Source of the DNA: Gammaproteobacteria bacterium | GTDB taxonomy: Bacteria > Pseudomonadota > Gammaproteobacteria > SZUA-229 | DNA: 10,366 bases | Direction of reading: 5' to 3' | Assembly: GCA_027858635.1 (NCBI GenBank) | Contig: JAQICG010000249.1 | Span: 1 to 10,366 of the forward strand | Shown here: one piece after another, positions 7,957 through 10,366 of the stretch | How positions within the stretch are numbered: position 1 is the stretch's first letter | Layout: every line of letters begins with the position of its first letter | Notes under the pieces: model-generated | The model's database searches: none | Seen by the model: only the letters and a program-made list of their open reading frames with translations | What the model was told of the DNA's origin: nothing | Position numbers and translations under genes: made by a program

Positions 7957-7961
7957 TTCAA

Positions 7962-7967
7962 CTCCTT
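7962..7967 (-). promoter_or_regulatory. Ribosome binding site AAGGAG of trpS, overlapping the upstream stop codon
   Basis: On the minus strand AAGGAG runs from 7967 to 7962 and shares two bases with the TAA of the M50 gene (7968-7966). Five bases separate it from the TTG at 7956-7954. It is the strongest Shine-Dalgarno seen in the window, and it decides for the TTG start of trpS. The close packing suggests the two genes are translated from one message. Confidence 0.75.
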
Positions 7968-8619
7968 AAACTTGAAAAACCATTTTGATCAGCGCCGAAA
8001 AAAACAGCACCATGGGCCACAGGATTTTACCTAATATGCCGGTCACTAACAGAAAAATAACAATGAACAGGCCGTAAGCTTCGACGCGCATAAAAGCATC
8101 AGCCATTCGCGGCGGCATTACACCCGCCGCTACCCTGCCGCCATCCAGCGGCGGAATCGGCAGCAGATTCAACACCATCAGAATCAGGTTGATGGTGATA
8201 CCGGCGTTGCCCACCTGGGAAATAAAAGTCGCGGTTGCGTCACCCGGCGACAGCACCATCTGTCCGATGACGGCAACCAGCGCCCAGCCGCAGGCCATTA
8301 TGAAATTCGAAGCCGGGCCGGCAAGCGCCACTATGGCCATGTCCTTCACCGGCTGCTTGAAATAGCGCATCTCCACCGGCACCGGTTTTGCCCAGCCGAT
8401 AATGAAGCCGCTTAGCATCAATAACGCCAGCGGCACTACTATTGTGCCAATCGGGTCGATGTGTCGAATCGGGTTTAAAGTGATGCGCCCTAACTCTCTG
8501 GCCGTAGGGTCGCCCAGCTTGTTCGCCACCCAGCCATGCGCCGCCTCGTGCAGGGTAATGGCAAACAGAACCGGCACAGCCCAGACTGCAATTGCGTAGA
8601 TAACTTCAGATGGAATCAT
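7966..8619 (-). CDS. M50-family (site-2-protease type) membrane metallopeptidase
   Basis: This 217-residue integral membrane protein has the zinc-binding HEAAH at residues 24-28 within the first hydrophobic segment, and NLLPIPPLDGGR at 151-162 with D159 as the likely third metal ligand. Hydrophobic stretches near 6-23, 58-76, 95-122, 140-155 and 182-214 suggest about five or six membrane passes. It has no PDZ domain and is about half the length of RseP. It belongs to the compact M50B group often annotated as site-2 protease family protein, whose substrates are mostly unknown. The HEAAHGWVANKLGDPTARELGR and LNPIRHIDP blocks are typical of that group. The ATG at 8619 has a poor Shine-Dalgarno. 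The gene starts the tight block that continues 9 bp later with trpS, and in many proteobacteria as I recall it lies between yciO and trpS, as here. Confidence 0.88.
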   Translation of the reverse strand: MIPSEVIYAIAVWAVPVLFAITLHEAAHGWVANKLGDPTARELGRITLNPIRHIDPIGTIVVPLALLMLSGFIIGWAKPVPVEMRYFKQPVKDMAIVALAGPASNFIMACGWALVAVIGQMVLSPGDATATFISQVGNAGITINLILMVLNLLPIPPLDGGRVAAGVMPPRMADAFMRVEAYGLFIVIFLLVTGILGKILWPMVLFFSALIKMVFQV

Positions 8620-8720
8620 TTAATAATCAGATAGATATAATATAAAGTAAATAAAATGGGTGACATAAAAAACGGGGTAGCTCTTCATCGAAATACGCCG
8701 CTCAGTTTACATGAAAGAAA
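8620..8720 (-). promoter_or_regulatory. AT-rich possible promoter region for the M50-trpS-scpAB-rluB run
   Basis: The stretch directly upstream of the M50 start is strikingly AT-rich compared with its surroundings. On the minus strand it has several TATATT/TATAAT-like hexamers (around 8628-8647), but no convincing -35 partner at normal spacing. A promoter here is plausible because 221 bp separate this gene from yciO. I cannot fix a start point, and the genes could also be read from the yciO promoter. Confidence 0.3.
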
Positions 8721-8774
8721 ACCTCTGCGCCCATGCCGGTTCGAAACACACGGCAGCGGAATCACGTCCGTTCT

Positions 8775-8800
8775 GTAGGCGCGAATTCATTCGCACCTAC
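8775..8800. repeat. REP-like short hairpin repeat between yciO and the M50 gene
   Basis: Two 11-base arms, 8775-8785 (GTAGGCGCGAA) and 8790-8800 (TTCGCACCTAC), flank a TTCA loop. The only mismatch (C-A on the plus strand) becomes a G-U pair in RNA of the minus strand, the sense strand of the flanking genes. Its core GCGAATTCATTCGC is a sequence I know from short intergenic repeats in pseudomonads and other gammaproteobacteria. There is no T-run after it on the minus strand, so it is not a classical terminator. It may limit or process the yciO message. Confidence 0.6.
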
Positions 8801-8840
8801 CCATGCCCGCCGGGGACAAAACAAAACAGCTCACTGCGCT

Positions 8841-9461
8841 TTATTCCAGCCCGTGATCCTTACCCTTACCCTGCCTGCGCAGGTCCGGCACACCCTCATT
8901 CAGACGAATCACCGTGGTCGGTTCAGGCCCGCAATGGCCGCCATCAATAATCAGATCAACCTGATTTTCCAGCACCTCGCGCACATCCTCGGCATCGGTC
9001 ACAGGATGCTCCTCACCCGGCAGCACCAGGGTGCAGCTCATCAACGGCTGCCCCAGCTCTTCCAGCAGCGCCTGCACTATCGGATCATCCACCACCCGAA
9101 TGCCGATAGTGAGCCGCTTGGGGTGCATCAGCCGCCGCGGTACTTCGTGGGTGGCATTCAGAATGTAGGTATAAGGCCCCGGCGTCAGCGACTTGAGGAT
9201 GCGGTAATCGGCATTCTCGATCCTGGCGTAAACTGCGATCTCCGACAGGTCGCGACAGACCAACGTCAGGTTATGCTTGTCATCAATCTGGCGAATGCGG
9301 CGCAGCCGAACCATCGCATCCTTATCGCCCAGATGGCAGCCCAGTGCATAACTGGAATCGGTAGGGTAAACCACCACGCCGCCGTTGCGAATAATTTCCA
9401 CCGCCTGCTTGATCAGGCGCATCTGCGGATTAACGGGATGTATTTCGAAATACTGACTCAT
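8841..9461 (-). CDS. yciO: YciO, Sua5/YrdC/YciO-family protein
   Basis: This 206-residue protein has the Sua5/YrdC/YciO fold, which includes the enzymes making threonylcarbamoyl-adenylate for tRNA t6A. YciO itself is a paralogue, and its role is not settled. The sequence tracks E. coli YciO (also about 206 aa) from the start: MSQYFEIHPVNPQ at 1-13, PTDSSYALG at 33-41, LRRIRQ at 53-58, TPGPYTYIL at 93-101, then EVPRRL, KRLTIGIRV and LIIDGG. A GTG three codons upstream (9470) is possible, but the ATG at 9461 gives the family's MSQ start and has a GAGTGG eight bases ahead. The gene is first in the minus-strand run and divergent from yciB. The PHP-domain phosphoesterase gene (yciV) often next to yciO is not adjacent here. 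Confidence 0.93.
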   Translation of the reverse strand: MSQYFEIHPVNPQMRLIKQAVEIIRNGGVVVYPTDSSYALGCHLGDKDAMVRLRRIRQIDDKHNLTLVCRDLSEIAVYARIENADYRILKSLTPGPYTYILNATHEVPRRLMHPKRLTIGIRVVDDPIVQALLEELGQPLMSCTLVLPGEEHPVTDAEDVREVLENQVDLIIDGGHCGPEPTTVIRLNEGVPDLRRQGKGKDHGLE

Positions 9462-9489
9462 GCCTGCCACTCAATATAAAACAGGGCGC

Positions 9490-9495
9490 ATTATA
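9490..9495 (-). promoter_or_regulatory. Perfect -10 hexamer (TATAAT) of the likely yciO promoter
   Basis: On the minus strand TATAAT occupies 9495-9490, 28 bases ahead of the yciO ATG. This predicts a leader of about 20 bases. The -35 side is weak: TTGTAT lies 20 bases upstream, longer than the ideal 17. A TACAAT at 9517-9522 on the plus strand could serve the divergent yciB, also without a good -35. This short 150-bp gap therefore probably holds both promoters. Confidence 0.5.
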
Positions 9496-9622
9496 GTGGT
9501 TTATGGTCGACTGCGATACAATGCCAAAATCACGAACTTCGAACCCGGCAGGGACTGCAGTGTCGAACTGATACCGCCGCCTCTGCCGTGGAACTCTTAA
9601 CCCTCTATCGAGCTTTAACAAC

Positions 9623-10282
9623 ATGAAGTTACTTATTGATTTCTTTCCAATTATTCTGTTTTTTATCAGCTACCATCAAGCCAGTTTCCTGGTCGAAAAC
9701 ACTTTTATTGGCGGCCTGCTCGACCCCACTAAATCCGAACTAATCACCGCCACCATCGTCGCCAGCTTTATACAAGTGGGTTACCACTGGCTGCGAACCC
9801 GAAAGTTCGAAAAAATGCACCTTTTCTCACTGGCGCTAATCACCGTCCTGGGCGGCCTCACCATCATGTTCGGCAACCCCGACTTCGTCAAATGGAAACC
9901 CACCGTACTCAACTGGCTGTTCGCCGCGGTGTTTTTCATCAGCTTTTTCATCGGCGAAAAAACCCTGGTGGAACGCGCCATGGGCAATCAGATCGAGCTG
10001 CCTCAACATATATGGAATCGTCTGAACATTGCCTGGGTGGTGTTCTTCCTGGTCAGTGGTGCCGCCAATTTATACGTGGCTTTCTTCTACGCGCTGGACA
10101 TGACTGAAAAACTGCGCATGGATATGTGGGTCGATTTCAAACTCTTCGGCCTCATGGGGCTCACCCTGATCTTCATCATCCTGCAAGCCATCTACCTCAC
10201 CCGCCACATCAGCGTAAAAGAGGAAGCCCTTGAAGAGACCGTCGAAGCCGAAAAGCACCAGCACGAATCGGAGAACAGATAA
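9623..10282 (+). CDS. yciB: YciB inner-membrane protein (septation protein A / IspZ family)
   Basis: YciB is a polytopic inner-membrane protein linked in enterobacteria and Shigella to envelope integrity, cell length and septation. The 219-residue product starts MKLLIDFFPIILFF, close to the E. coli start. It has hydrophobic segments near residues 5-18, 42-55, 68-83, 96-112, 133-154 and 172-190. Conserved blocks include WLRTRKFEKM, LGGLTIMFGNPDFVKWKPTV, LPQHIWNRLNIAWVVFF and WVDFKLFGLMGLTLIF. It is about 40 residues longer than E. coli YciB (179 aa). The extra length is a segment near 22-40 (LVENTFIGGLLDPTKSEL), a short insert (DMTEKLRMD) before the last block, and a charged Glu/His-rich tail of about 25 residues. 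The start has no strong Shine-Dalgarno. Its stop codon abuts the ATG of yciI, so the two are likely cotranscribed. Confidence 0.94.
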   Translation: MKLLIDFFPIILFFISYHQASFLVENTFIGGLLDPTKSELITATIVASFIQVGYHWLRTRKFEKMHLFSLALITVLGGLTIMFGNPDFVKWKPTVLNWLFAAVFFISFFIGEKTLVERAMGNQIELPQHIWNRLNIAWVVFFLVSGAANLYVAFFYALDMTEKLRMDMWVDFKLFGLMGLTLIFIILQAIYLTRHISVKEEALEETVEAEKHQHESENR

Positions 10283-10366
10283 ATGCTCTACGCCATCATC
10301 GCCGAAGACATCGACAACAGCCTGGAAAAAAGACTGGCCGCCCGCCCGGCACATCTCGAACGCCTC
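10283..10366 (+). CDS. yciI: YciI-like protein, 5' part only (cut by window end)
   Basis: Twenty-eight codons are visible from the ATG at 10283. They read MLYAIIAEDIDNSLEKRLAA and then RPAHLERL, matching the start of YciI (E. coli MLYVIYAQDKADSLEKRRSV, then RPAHLARL). YciI is a small (about 98 aa) ferredoxin-fold protein. The histidine in RPAH is a conserved putative active-site residue. GGAG at 10270-10273, inside the end of yciB, gives a nine-base spacing to the ATG. The TAA of yciB is directly followed by this start, indicating an operon. The gene has no other partner visible, and its biochemical role is not known for certain. Confidence 0.9.
   Translation, partial: MLYAIIAEDIDNSLEKRLAARPAHLERL

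Noticed and set aside
8733..9479. A 248-codon plus-strand open frame opposite yciO
   Set aside because: It lies antisense to a clear yciO match, has no recognisable family features or ribosome site, and is rich in His/Gln/Arg as expected of a shadow frame.
9546..9588. CGGCAG / CTGCCG inverted repeat upstream of yciB
   Set aside because: Six-base arms with a loop of about 31 bases are likely by chance, and no riboswitch or leader-peptide pattern is seen.
1..10366. A defence, secretion, CRISPR, prophage or other novel multi-gene system
   Set aside because: All ten genes with clear reading frames fall into known families in a common gammaproteobacterial order. I saw no direct-repeat array, integrase, transposase, tRNA or rRNA gene.

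Overview
The window looks like a chromosomal housekeeping segment of a gammaproteobacterium. The evidence is the gene set and order (yciI-yciB divergent from yciO, then an M50 peptidase, trpS, scpA, scpB and rluB) and the close match of each product to enterobacterial-type families recalled from memory (MnmC, YciK, RluB, YciO, YciB, YciI). Base composition is moderate to slightly GC-rich by eye, with no obvious foreign block. I cannot name the species. A periplasmic double-thioredoxin protein would fit an environmental, perhaps sulfur-oxidising lineage, but that is only a guess.

Layout. Positions 67-2028 (minus) hold mnmC, the bifunctional tRNA wobble-uridine enzyme. It is split by one in-frame TAA at 445-447, with the reading frame fully conserved on both sides. 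Divergent from it, a YciK-type short-chain dehydrogenase runs at 2141-2890 (plus). The convergent gap 2891-3117 holds a 132-bp element bounded by perfect 24-bp inverted repeats, with a smaller hairpin inside. From 9461 down to 3118, seven genes lie on the minus strand in transcription order: yciO, a 221-bp gap with a REP-like hairpin, an M50 site-2-protease-type membrane peptidase, trpS, scpA, scpB, rluB, and an exported protein with two thioredoxin domains. From the M50 gene onward the spacing is tight: 9 bp, a 1-bp overlap, then 54, 40 and 36 bp. This suggests one operon linking tRNA charging, chromosome condensation (ScpAB), ribosome modification (RluB) and a periplasmic thiol protein. Divergent from yciO, yciB and the start of yciI (cut by the window edge) form a second operon on the plus strand.

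Nothing here looks like an undescribed defence, secretion or mobile system. The points worth a second look are the nonsense-interrupted mnmC, a four-cysteine motif in TrpRS like that of the iron-sulfur TrpRS enzymes, an SDR lacking a serine at the expected catalytic spot, the inverted-repeat element, and the internally duplicated thioredoxin protein.
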